Positions 55,500 through 62,812 of a stretch of DNA of 64,000 nucleotides are shown here, in pieces. Numbering within the stretch: the stretch's first letter is position 1; each line of letters begins with the position of its first letter. The stretch is taken from contig NZ_AUEK01000008.1 of the NCBI RefSeq assembly GCF_000425945.1, positions 124,001 through 188,000 on the forward strand. The letters run 5' to 3'. This stretch comes from Candidatus Solirubrobacter pratensis. Lineage in GTDB: Bacteria; Actinomycetota; Thermoleophilia; Solirubrobacterales; Solirubrobacteraceae. The notes beneath the pieces are model-generated. The model was given only the letters and a program-made list of their open reading frames with translations, did no database searches and had not been told where the DNA came from. Position numbers and translations under genes: made by a program.

Positions 55500-56131
55500 C
55501 CAGCGTTCGCTTCACCGAGGAGATGCTCGGCCACGTCACGTTCGGCGAGACCGACTTCGCGCGCGGCGCCGCCGGCGACCGCGACGGCGCGGAGTTCCTG
55601 AAGTTCCACCTCACCATCGAGGTCGCCGACATGGATCGCTTCTCGCAGGATCCCCTGCGCCATGCGGGCGCGGTCGGCTACCTGCAGTGCGACGCGCTGG
55701 GCGGGCGCCTGCCGGTCGAGCGCGGCGACTTCAACCTGTTCGTCGACTCCGCCCCCGGCGTCAAGCGGATGCTCTACCGGCTCTGGTTCCGCGACGGCGT
55801 CGGCCACCCGCTGACGCTGACGGGCTTCAAGCTGGTCGAGAACGACGCCGGCTTCGATCTCTGGAAGGACACGACGACGCTCTTCACGCGCGTGCTCAAG
55901 GGTCACGTGGAGGAGGGCGCTGAGGCGACCGCCGAGGTCGTCGCCTCGGGCATCCTGAAGATCCGCGTCCAGGACTTCGCCAAGCAGCTCACGACGTTCC
56001 GGGCCGGCGGGGCGGGCGGCCTCGGCGACAAGCTCGGCGGGCTGGTCAGGTTCGGCGTCATCTTCGTGAACCAGCTCGCTCAGGTCTACCTGCGCAAGGG
56101 TCGGCGCAATGGCGACGTCGCGCAAGGGTAA
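55496..56131 (+). CDS. Companion domain of cholesterol-oxidase-like enzymes, encoded separately
   Basis: A 211-residue protein beginning MTSVRFTEEMLGHVTFGE and continuing EFLKFHLTIEVADMDRF, GGRLPVERGDFNLFVDS, MLYRLWFRDGVGHPLTLTGFKLVENDAG and DLWKDTTTLFTRVL. I recall this as a domain found fused to GMC oxidoreductases or alpha/beta-hydrolases in many actinobacteria; here it stands alone after the GMC gene. Coupled translation (ATGA) suggests a complex with the oxidase. Its chemistry is not known. Confidence 0.7.
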   Translation: MTSVRFTEEMLGHVTFGETDFARGAAGDRDGAEFLKFHLTIEVADMDRFSQDPLRHAGAVGYLQCDALGGRLPVERGDFNLFVDSAPGVKRMLYRLWFRDGVGHPLTLTGFKLVENDAGFDLWKDTTTLFTRVLKGHVEEGAEATAEVVASGILKIRVQDFAKQLTTFRAGGAGGLGDKLGGLVRFGVIFVNQLAQVYLRKGRRNGDVAQG

Positions 56132-56849
56132 GCGGCTCGAGGCCGCCAGCCAGGCGGGCCGCAGCAAGACCGGGCGCACGCAGATCCTCGGCGTGCTCGC
56201 CGGCGGCGCCGTGATCACCGTGTTCGGCGCCGAGATCGCACGGATCTGGCGGCTCGGGATGCTCCCGCGCTCGCGTCAGATCTCCTCGCCCGAGGATCGC
56301 AAGGCCAAGCCGCTGGAGGCGATCGCGGTGATCCGCGAGGGCTACGCGGTGTCGCGGACGCGCGAGAACTCGCTCTTCAACATGCTCGCCTCGTTCACGG
56401 TCGCGTTCGGGGTCACGCGCGGGATCACGTGGACGATCCGCGAGAAGGGCGGCTTCGGGCCGATCAAGGACGTGGTCGTCGGTGACCGCCACATCCACCA
56501 CTTCCTCCCCGGCGGTGTCCTCGCGCTGACGGCGGGCGGCTTCGCGATCGGCACCAAGGGCGACAAGCTCGACAAGTACCTGGCGTTCCCGTTCGGCGTC
56601 GGTGTGGCGCTCGTGCTCGACGAGTCGGCGCTGCTGCTGGAGCTCGACGACGTCTACTGGACCGAGGAGGGCGTGCTCAGCGTCCAGATCGCGTTCGCGG
56701 CGATCGCGATGCTGTCCGCGCTCGCGTACCTGATCCGCATGCTTCGCCACTCCGAGGCACAGGACTCCGAGACCGACTGGGAGATGGCGGCCAAGGCGTG
56801 GGACGACCTGCAGATGAGCTCCGGCGGCATCCCGGGCATCGGGCTCTGA
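56109..56849 (+). CDS. Conserved membrane protein of unknown function
   Basis: A 246-residue protein with several hydrophobic segments: ILGVLAGGAVITVFGAEIAR, MLASFTVAFGVTRGITW, FLPGGVLALTAGGFAIG, YLAFPFGVGVALVLDESALLL and IAFAAIAMLSALAYLI. A histidine cluster (DRHIHHFLPG) and the acidic LELDDVYWTEEGV lie between helices, perhaps a metal site. It overlaps the companion-domain gene by 23 nt, so it belongs to the GMC operon. I cannot name the family with confidence. Confidence 0.72.
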   Translation: MATSRKGKRLEAASQAGRSKTGRTQILGVLAGGAVITVFGAEIARIWRLGMLPRSRQISSPEDRKAKPLEAIAVIREGYAVSRTRENSLFNMLASFTVAFGVTRGITWTIREKGGFGPIKDVVVGDRHIHHFLPGGVLALTAGGFAIGTKGDKLDKYLAFPFGVGVALVLDESALLLELDDVYWTEEGVLSVQIAFAAIAMLSALAYLIRMLRHSEAQDSETDWEMAAKAWDDLQMSSGGIPGIGL

Positions 56850-56877
56850 CGGGCTAGTTTGATCCCGCGCGCCCGAG

Positions 56878-57285
56878 GTGCGCAGCGACTTCCTCCCGCC
56901 GATGGAGTACCGGGACATCCCGGAGCCGCTCCCGCTGCGCAAGGTGCTCGGCCCGAGCGTGATCCTCGCGGGCGTCGGGGCCGGGTCGGGCGAGTACATC
57001 CTCTGGCCCTACATCAGCTCCAACGCCGGGATCGGCTTCCTCTATCTGGCGGTCGTCGGCGTCACGGGCTTCGGCCAGCCGCTCGTGCTGCTGCTGCTGA
57101 GCGCGTGCCTCAACGGGATCGTGATGTTCGTCTACTCGATCCTGCTGATCCGCCTGAACCGGGGCGGGCTGCCGCCGGCGATCCGCGTGCACGGGTTCCG
57201 CCTGGGCGCGCTGTGCTTCGCGGTGCTCTTCTACGGGTTCTTCGCGGGCTGGTACGTGATCGTGCAGATGGGCGACCTGGTCTGA
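56878..57285 (+). pseudogene. Nramp-family transporter with a large internal deletion
   Basis: The first 60 residues (YRDIPEPLPLRKVLGPSVILAGVGAGSGEYILWPYIS) match the start of actinobacterial Nramp-like transporters. After VVGVTGFGQPLVLLLLSACLNGIVMFVYSILLIRLNRGGLPPAIR the protein reads as the family C-terminus. About 300 residues of the usual 430-450 are missing, yet the frame is kept. The product would have only about four helices and cannot form a transporter. The likely GTG start follows a TAGTTT box by 17 nt. Confidence 0.72.
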
Positions 57286-57300
57286 CGTCCGGGGGCGATG

Positions 57301-57314
57301 CGAACATGCGTTCG
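57301..57314. promoter_or_regulatory. LexA (SOS) box overlapping the dinB start
   Basis: CGAACATGCGTTCG is a perfect match to the CGAAC-N4-GTTCG SOS box of actinobacteria and firmicutes. Its last base is the first base of the dinB GTG. LexA bound here would cover the start region of a leaderless transcript, so dinB should be DNA-damage inducible. Confidence 0.85.
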
Positions 57315-58501
57315 TGTCTGAGGCGACCATCCTGCACGCGGATGCCGACTCGTTCTTCGCCTCCGTAGAGCAGCGGGACGACCCGTCGCTGCGCGGCCGG
57401 CCGGTGGCCGTGGGCGGCGGGGTCGTCCTCGCCGCGTCATATGAGGCGAAGGCGTTCGGCGTGCGGACGGCGATGGGCGGGGCGACGGCACGGCGGCTGT
57501 GCCCTGGGCTGATCGAGGTGCCGCCGCGGTTCAAGGCCTACACCGAGGCCAGCCGGGCGATGTTCGACGTGTTCGAGGACACGTCGCCGGTGGTCGAGGG
57601 GTTGTCGATCGACGAGGCGTTCATCGACGTGCGCGGGATGCGGCGGATCGCGGGGTCGCCGGAGGAGATCGCCGCGCGCCTGCGCACACGCGTGCGCGAG
57701 GAGGTGGGGCTGCCGGTCACGGTCGGCGTGGCGCGGACGAAGTTCCTCGCCAAGGTCGCCTCCGGGGTGGCGAAGCCCGACGGGCTGCTCATGGTGGCGC
57801 CCTCCGAGGAGCTCGCGTTCCTGCGTCCGCTGCCGGTCGAGCGATTGTGGGGCGTCGGGGTCAAGACGGCCGACCGGCTGCACGCGCGCGGCCTGCTGAC
57901 CGTCGGGCAGGTGGCGGCGCTCGACGAGGGCGTGCTCGTGCGTCTGCTGGGCCGCGCGGCGGGCAAGCAGCTGCACGCGCTGGCGCACAATCGCGACCCG
58001 CGGCGGGTGCGGACGGGCGTGCGCCGGGGGTCGATCGGCGCGCAGAGGGCGCTGGGGCGGCGGCCGAGGACCGCGCAGGAGCTCGACGCCACGCTCGTCG
58101 CCCTGATCGACAGGGTGGCGCGCCGGATGCGCGCAGCCTCGCGCGCCTGCCGCACCGTCGTGCTGCGGCTGCGGTTCTCGGACTACACGCGCGCGACGCG
58201 GTCGCACACGATCACCGAGGCGACGGCGCAGACGCGGACGCTGCTGGGCGTCGCGCGAGAGCTGCTCGCGGCGGCGCGACCGCTGATCGCCGAGCGCGGC
58301 CTCACGCTGCTCGGCGTCGCGCTGACGAACCTTCTCAACGCCGACGAGGTGCAGCTCGCGCTGCCGCTCGAGCGTCACCGCCCGACCGCGCTCGACGCGG
58401 CGCTGGACTCGGTCCGCGACCGCTACGGCTCCGACGCCATCGTCCGCGCGGTGCTCCTGCACCGCGACCCGGGGATCGCGATGCCGCACCTGCCGGACTG
58501 A
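57314..58501 (+). CDS. dinB: DNA polymerase IV (Y-family)
   Basis: Translesion polymerase of 395 residues. The catalytic acids are D10 and D12 region (ILHADADSFFASVE) and D100/E101 in LSIDEAFIDV; the steric region is ASYEAKAFGVRTAM. The little-finger domain ends in VQLALPLE, a plausible clamp-binding QLxLPL motif. GTG 57314 is set by the SOS box and the family N-terminus. A strong hairpin directly follows the stop codon. Confidence 0.94.
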   Translation: MSEATILHADADSFFASVEQRDDPSLRGRPVAVGGGVVLAASYEAKAFGVRTAMGGATARRLCPGLIEVPPRFKAYTEASRAMFDVFEDTSPVVEGLSIDEAFIDVRGMRRIAGSPEEIAARLRTRVREEVGLPVTVGVARTKFLAKVASGVAKPDGLLMVAPSEELAFLRPLPVERLWGVGVKTADRLHARGLLTVGQVAALDEGVLVRLLGRAAGKQLHALAHNRDPRRVRTGVRRGSIGAQRALGRRPRTAQELDATLVALIDRVARRMRAASRACRTVVLRLRFSDYTRATRSHTITEATAQTRTLLGVARELLAAARPLIAERGLTLLGVALTNLLNADEVQLALPLERHRPTALDAALDSVRDRYGSDAIVRAVLLHRDPGIAMPHLPD

Positions 58502-58551
58502 GCGATGGGCGGCCGCCGACGCCGCTCGTGGCGCGCGACGCCGCCCATCGC
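58502..58551 (+). terminator. Hairpin terminator candidate after dinB
   Basis: GCGATGGGCGGC (58502-58513) and its exact complement GCCGCCCATCGC (58540-58551) form a 12-bp stem with a 26-nt loop, starting at the base after the dinB stop. There is no T-run. Confidence 0.5.
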
Positions 58552-58565
58552 GCGTGCCCGGCCGT

Positions 58566-58591
58566 GCCGCGCGATGCGGCGCCGTCGTGCC
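58566..58591 (+). repeat. 26-nt direct repeat, left copy
   Basis: Left member of a 26-nt direct repeat pair (25 of 26 positions identical; one G/C difference) whose right member is at 59507-59532. The pair brackets the gene-poor kilobase between dinB and the NYN gene, as would be expected of element ends or a duplicated border. Confidence 0.6.
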
Positions 58592-59062
58592 TCCGCTCGC
58601 CCAGCGTTGCGTCGCATACGCTGAGAACGGGTCCTACAGCGGTCATGAAGCGGCTGCGCCCCCACCGGATCCTCGCTGCCGCGGCCGACGTTTGACGCCT
58701 GCCGGGCGACCGACGCGCGACCGACGCGAGGCCGTCCAGCAAGCGGAGCTCGCGCTCGTCCCGGGCCACCGCGCCGTGACCTCCGCGGGGCGGGTGAGCG
58801 CTCACGCGCCAAACGATCACGTACGCGAGGGGGTCCGTCGTGGTCGATCGCGCTCGGATAGCGCCCCGGTCTTGATCGAACGCGATCGGTCCGCGCCGCG
58901 CGGAGGCGCGTCCCACCAGAAGCGAAGCCTGATCGAAGCCGGAGCCGACGAGCTGACCCGCCGCCAACCGCAGCAGGGCCTCGGCGGAACGCACCCCGTC
59001 GGCATCCCGGGGATGTCCGTCGAGCTCGCCGGCGATCTTCCCGCAATCCGGCGGCTCGCCGG

Positions 59063-59088
59063 CGCCCCCGCGCGCCCGCGCGGGGGCG
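59063..59088. repeat. 26-bp GC palindrome
   Basis: CGCCCCCGCGCG, two central C, then CGCGCGGGGGCG: a perfect 12-bp inverted repeat with a 2-nt centre. It lies in the middle of the gene-poor kilobase. It could fold as a very stable hairpin. Confidence 0.65.
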
Positions 59089-59191
59089 CGGGCGACCTGC
59101 GCTGGTAAGGGCGTGGGTCAGGTTGCCTGCGCGGCTCGCGAGGCCACGATGATCGTTTCGGCGCCGCGCGGCGAGGGGGTGCGCGACGAAG

Positions 59192-59208
59192 CTTCGAATA
59201 GTTCGAAG
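59192..59208. repeat. 17-bp inverted repeat CTTCGAA-TAG-TTCGAAG
   Basis: A perfect 7-bp inverted repeat around TAG, flanked by more TTCG/CGAA units (59186-59213), gives an AT-enriched patch in GC-rich DNA. It is operator-like. It does not fit the SOS box spacing (CGAAC-N4-GTTCG). Confidence 0.5.
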
Positions 59209-59506
59209 GTTCGTAAGGCATCCCCCGGCGGGCGGGCGCGATGATGGTCGTACCTGGGCGAAGTGCGCGCGCGCGTGATCGATCGTGATCGGCAAGCCGG
59301 CGGGCCGGTTAGACCCGCGCATCCCTTCCCCGCGCAGTTCGCCGATCATGCGACACGTCCGCGGCTACCGCGACCGATCGCCACGATCCTGCAGAAGCGC
59401 ATCGACGTCGGCGCGATCGGCGCCGTCGCGCTCAGCGGGTCGGGCTGACCGCGTTCCGAAACTCGCAAAACGATTCGGAAGCCGCGCCGTCGCGCCCCAC
59501 ACCGGC

Positions 59507-59532
59507 GCCGCGCGATGCCGCGCCGTCGTGCC
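59507..59532 (+). repeat. 26-nt direct repeat, right copy
   Basis: Right member of the direct repeat pair described at 58566-58591, lying about 60 nt before the NYN gene promoter. Confidence 0.6.
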
Positions 59533-59595
59533 GTGGGGCCACGCCTATGGCGCCGCGGTGCCGCCCGTCGACCCGTCGACCCGTATGCTCGCCGC

Positions 59596-60162
59596 GTGCC
59601 ATCGACCCCCGCCGAGACGTTCCTGGTCGTCGATGGCGAGAACATCGACGCGACGCTGGGGGCGAGCGTGCTCGGGAGGCGTCCCGCCTCGGAGGAGCGG
59701 CCGCGCTGGGATCGGGTGCGCGACTACGCCCGCGCGGTCTGGGACCAGCCCGTGCGCGGGCTGTTCTTCCTCAACGCGTCCGGCAGCCTGCCGATGGCGT
59801 TCGTCCAGGCGCTCACCGCCCTCAGCTACCGGCCGGTGCTGCTCAGCGGACCGGCCGACGTCAAGGTCGTCGACGTCGCCATCCAGCGCACGCTCGACGC
59901 GCTGGCCGAGCGCGGCCACGGCGACGTCCTGCTCGCCAGCCACGACGGCGACTTCGCGCCGCACATCGCGCTGCTCGCGGAGCAGCCGGAGCGGCGCATC
60001 GGGCTGCTCGGGTTCCGCGAGCTGATGAGCAGCGCGCTGACCGAGATCGGCGGCGTCGAGCTCTATGACCTCGAGGACGACGTCGGCGCGTTCACCGTGG
60101 CGCTGCCGCGCGTGCGCGTGATCCCGATCGAGCGCTTCGACCCGTGGACGCTGCTCACGTAG
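59596..60162 (+). CDS. NYN-domain (PIN-like) putative ribonuclease
   Basis: A 188-residue protein with an NYN (LabA/MazG-adjacent PIN-like) nuclease fold. Acidic residues occur in the expected places: LVVDGENIDATLG, then DVKVVDVAIQRTLDALAERGHGDVLLASHDGDFAPHIALL. GTG 59596 follows a TATGCT box by 6 nt. It is convergent with the monooxygenase gene (8-nt overlap). Members cut structured RNA; the target here is unknown. It stands alone, with no antitoxin-like neighbour. Confidence 0.8.
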   Translation: MPSTPAETFLVVDGENIDATLGASVLGRRPASEERPRWDRVRDYARAVWDQPVRGLFFLNASGSLPMAFVQALTALSYRPVLLSGPADVKVVDVAIQRTLDALAERGHGDVLLASHDGDFAPHIALLAEQPERRIGLLGFRELMSSALTEIGGVELYDLEDDVGAFTVALPRVRVIPIERFDPWTLLT

Positions 60163-61252
60163 CCAGCCGGACCTCGAGGTCGCGCGCGATGAGCGCCGCG
60201 GCCGGCACCGCGCCGCGGACGAAGCCGAAGAACGGGCCGAAGTCGCGCGTCGCCGCGAAGCCGGGGATGTAGAGGCCGGGGAGGCTGGTGCCGAAGGACG
60301 CGTCGAGGTCGGGGAAGCCGCCGGTGCTCGCGACCGGCGGCAGATACGGGACGCGGGCGATGTCGGCGCGGTAGCCGCAGGCGAACACGATCCTGTCGGC
60401 GTGCAGGCGGGTGCCGTCGGACAGCTCGAGCTCGCCGCCCGCGGGCGGCGCCACCACCTCGACGCCCGCGTGCCGGTGGACCGGCAGCCGCGCGAGCCTC
60501 GGCGCGAGCCAGTACTCGAGCGTGAGCCGGCCGACGTCCCAGAACTGCTGCCCGATCGCCTCGCGCCCGGCCGCGGGCAGCCGCCGCCACCAGCCCGGCA
60601 CCGCGAGCGTCCGCTCGATGTGCGGCTCCACGAACGCCCAGCTCACGCGATCGAAGCGCGGCTCGGGATGGCGGTGGACGACGTCCACACGCTCGGCGCC
60701 CGCCTCGCCGATCAGCGCCGCCCACTCGTACGCGCTCTGGCGCCCGCCGACGATCACCACGCGGGCGCCCGCCAGCTCGTCGAAGCCGACGAGATCGACC
60801 GTGTGCGCGCCGACTCCGGCGCCCCACTCGGGGATGACGCCGAAGTGCGCGATGCCGGGCGCGGCGATCACGGCGCGGGCCGAGATCACGGCCCCGCTCG
60901 CGAGCGTGGCGACGAACCCGCGCGAAGCCGCGTCGCCGGCCGGCGCGACCGTGACGACCACCTCGTCGCGGACCGCGATCCCCGCCTTCGCCGCGAACCA
61001 GTCGGCGTACTCGAGATAGCGCGCGATCGGGATCGGGTCGGGACTGACGGGGTCGAACGCCTCGAACGTGAGCTCTGCCGCGACGTCGAGGTGCCAGTCC
61101 GGACCCGAGCGGAGGAACATCCCGGCGGGCATGTGCTCGCGCCAGAAGCTCATCGGCCGCCCGAGGACCTCGACCGAGAGCCCCAGGCGCCGGGCCGCGT
61201 GTGCCGCCGCGAGGCCGTAGGGACCGGCGCCGATGACGAGGACGTCCGTCAC
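60155..61252 (-). CDS. FAD/NAD(P)-binding monooxygenase-like oxidoreductase
   Basis: Flavoprotein of 365 residues related to flavin-containing monooxygenases and lysine/ornithine hydroxylase-like enzymes. VLVIGAGPYGLAAAHAARRLG binds FAD, VVIVGGRQSAYEWAALIGEAGA binds NAD(P)H, and IVFACGYRADIARVPYL is the ATG-like motif before the C-terminus. GLYIPGFAATRDFGPFFGFV follows. GTG 61252 overlaps the thiolase stop (GTGA). The substrate is unknown. Confidence 0.83.
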   Translation of the reverse strand: MTDVLVIGAGPYGLAAAHAARRLGLSVEVLGRPMSFWREHMPAGMFLRSGPDWHLDVAAELTFEAFDPVSPDPIPIARYLEYADWFAAKAGIAVRDEVVVTVAPAGDAASRGFVATLASGAVISARAVIAAPGIAHFGVIPEWGAGVGAHTVDLVGFDELAGARVVIVGGRQSAYEWAALIGEAGAERVDVVHRHPEPRFDRVSWAFVEPHIERTLAVPGWWRRLPAAGREAIGQQFWDVGRLTLEYWLAPRLARLPVHRHAGVEVVAPPAGGELELSDGTRLHADRIVFACGYRADIARVPYLPPVASTGGFPDLDASFGTSLPGLYIPGFAATRDFGPFFGFVRGAVPAAALIARDLEVRLAT

Positions 61253-62379
61253 ACGCGCAGGAGGATCGCCTCTCCCTGACCTCCGCCGCCGCACAGGGTG
61301 GCGACGCCCAGGCCTCCGCCGCGGCGGCGCAGCTCGTACGCCAGCGTGAGCACGAGCCGGAGCCCGGATGCGGCGAGCGGGTGCCCGAGCGCGACCGCGC
61401 CGCCGTTGACGTTCACGCGTTCCTCGTCGATCCCAAGCGCCGCCGCCGACGCCAGCACGACGCCCGCGAACGCCTCGTTGATCTCCCACAGCGCGATGTC
61501 GCGGGCGTCGAGCCCGTGGCGTTCGAGCAGCTTCGCCGACGCCTCCGCCGGGCGCAGGTGCAGCGTCGAGTCCGGCCCGGCGACGACCGCGCGGCCGACG
61601 ATCTCCGCCAGCGGCTCGACCCCCGCGTCAGACGCCGCGGCAGCCGACGTGACCACCCCGGCGACGCCGCCGTCGGAGACCTGCGACGCGTTCCCCGCCG
61701 TGATCGTGCCGTCGCGCGAGAACGCGGGCGCGAGCGCGGCGAGCGCCTCGTAGGAGCTCTCGCGAGCGCCTTCGTCGAGCGCGAAGTCCCCCACCGGGGC
61801 GATCTCCTGCGCCAGGCGCTCTCGGCCCGCCAGCGCCCGCGCGTGCGAGCGCGCCGAGAACTCGTCCTGCGCCTCGCGCGAGATCCCCAGCCGCGCGTTC
61901 TCCAGATCCGACATGCCGCCCATGCCGGCGTCGGCGATCGAGCAGTAGAGGCCGTCGTGGAGCATCACGTCGACGAGCGGCCGGTCCCCCATCCTCGTCG
62001 CCGGCCGCATCCGCACGGCGTGGGGCGCGCGCGTCATCGAGTCGAAGCCGCCCACGAGCACACACGCCGCCTCCTGCTCGCGCAGCATCGCCGCCGCCAG
62101 CGCCACCGCGCTCATGCTCGCGAGGCAGACGTCGTTCAGCGTGATGCCGGGAACCGTCCGCCCCACGCCGCCCTGCAGCGCCGCCCGCCGCCCCGGGTTC
62201 TGGCCGTTGGCCGCCTGCAGCACGTTGCCCATGGCGACGTAGTCGGGCTCGAGGCCGCCGGCCCGCGAGAGCGCGGCGGACACCGCGTGCGCGCCCAGCG
62301 ACACCGGGTCGACCCCGGCCAGGGCGCCCTGGAAGCGGCCGATCGGCGTCCGGGCGCCCGCCACGAGCACCGCGGTCAT
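61249..62379 (-). CDS. Thiolase (acetyl-CoA acetyltransferase family)
   Basis: Cytoplasmic thiolase of 376 residues. The nucleophilic cysteine is in LNDVCLASMSAVALAAAML, the histidine in NVNGGAVALGHPLAASG and the second cysteine in ATLCGGGGQGEAILL. The opening MTAVLVAGARTPIGRFQGALAG is typical. It acts in beta-oxidation or acetoacetyl-CoA metabolism. It overlaps the RsbW-like gene by 4 nt upstream and the monooxygenase by 4 nt downstream. Confidence 0.93.
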   Translation of the reverse strand: MTAVLVAGARTPIGRFQGALAGVDPVSLGAHAVSAALSRAGGLEPDYVAMGNVLQAANGQNPGRRAALQGGVGRTVPGITLNDVCLASMSAVALAAAMLREQEAACVLVGGFDSMTRAPHAVRMRPATRMGDRPLVDVMLHDGLYCSIADAGMGGMSDLENARLGISREAQDEFSARSHARALAGRERLAQEIAPVGDFALDEGARESSYEALAALAPAFSRDGTITAGNASQVSDGGVAGVVTSAAAASDAGVEPLAEIVGRAVVAGPDSTLHLRPAEASAKLLERHGLDARDIALWEINEAFAGVVLASAAALGIDEERVNVNGGAVALGHPLAASGLRLVLTLAYELRRRGGGLGVATLCGGGGQGEAILLRV

Positions 62380-62810
62380 GACGCGCTCGCGGCCGCCGCG
62401 CGCAACGCCACGCGGAAGTGGATCCGGATCCGGGTGCCCCCGTCGTCGGGCCGCTCGATGTTCATCTCGTGCGCCACCGCGCCGATCACGGAAAGGCCGA
62501 GCCCGAGCCCCGGGGAGTCGGGGTTCGGCTGCATGCCGCACCCGTAGTCGCGCACGACCACGACCAGCCCGTCCGCCCGCGCACAGGCCACGACGCGCAT
62601 CTGCCCGGGCGCGCCGTCGCGGTACGCGTGCACGACCGCGTTGGTCGCCGCCTCGGTGATCGCGAGCGCCACGTCCCCCGCCGCGGCGAGCATGTGCCGC
62701 TCCGCGAACGCAACCACCTCGTGGCGCACCTGCCCGATGGAGGTGGGGATCGCCGCGAGCCGCAGCTCGAGGCGTTCGAGTTCCGCGCGGGTCGACGTCT
62801 GCCCAAAGAT
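62376..62810 (-). CDS. RsbW/SpoIIAB-like ATP-binding (anti-sigma) protein
   Basis: Small GHKL ATPase of the anti-sigma factor kinase type. The N box is AITEAATNAVVHAYRDG, G1 is RDYGCGMQPN and G2 is GLGLGLSVIGAVAHEM. The first clear start, GTG 62729, gives 117 residues but removes the conserved first strand (LERLELRLAAIPTSIGQ). That strand is in frame back to about 62810, where only near-cognate codons (ATC, or CTG further up) are available. The true start is therefore unresolved. It lies 2 nt from the Dyp peroxidase stop. It may bind a sigma factor encoded elsewhere. Confidence 0.75.
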   Translation of the reverse strand: MFGQTSTRAELERLELRLAAIPTSIGQVRHEVVAFAERHMLAAAGDVALAITEAATNAVVHAYRDGAPGQMRVVACARADGLVVVVRDYGCGMQPNPDSPGLGLGLSVIGAVAHEMNIERPDDGGTRIRIHFRVALRAAAASAS

Positions 62811-62812
62811 AC

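Larger units (their letters stand above)
58552..59595. other. About 1 kb without a supportable gene, rich in repeats
   Basis: No frame shows a recognisable protein family or a start with family context. Open frames on both strands exist but are of the kind produced by GC-rich DNA. The minus-strand frame around 58690-58990 (containing SAEALLRLAAGQLVGSGFDQASLLVG) reads more protein-like than the rest but uses fewer G/C third positions than its neighbours. It may be decayed or foreign. The stretch is bounded by near-identical 26-nt direct repeats and contains two strong palindromes listed separately. Confidence 0.55.

Noticed and set aside
58335-58994. Minus-strand open frame running from the gene-poor kilobase into dinB
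   Set aside because: The part inside dinB is a shadow; the rest looks slightly protein-like but has no family match, lower GC at third positions and no convincing start.
59192-59208. Second SOS box at the TTCGAA repeat
   Set aside because: The arms are TTCGAA around 3 nt and do not match CGAAC-N4-GTTCG.
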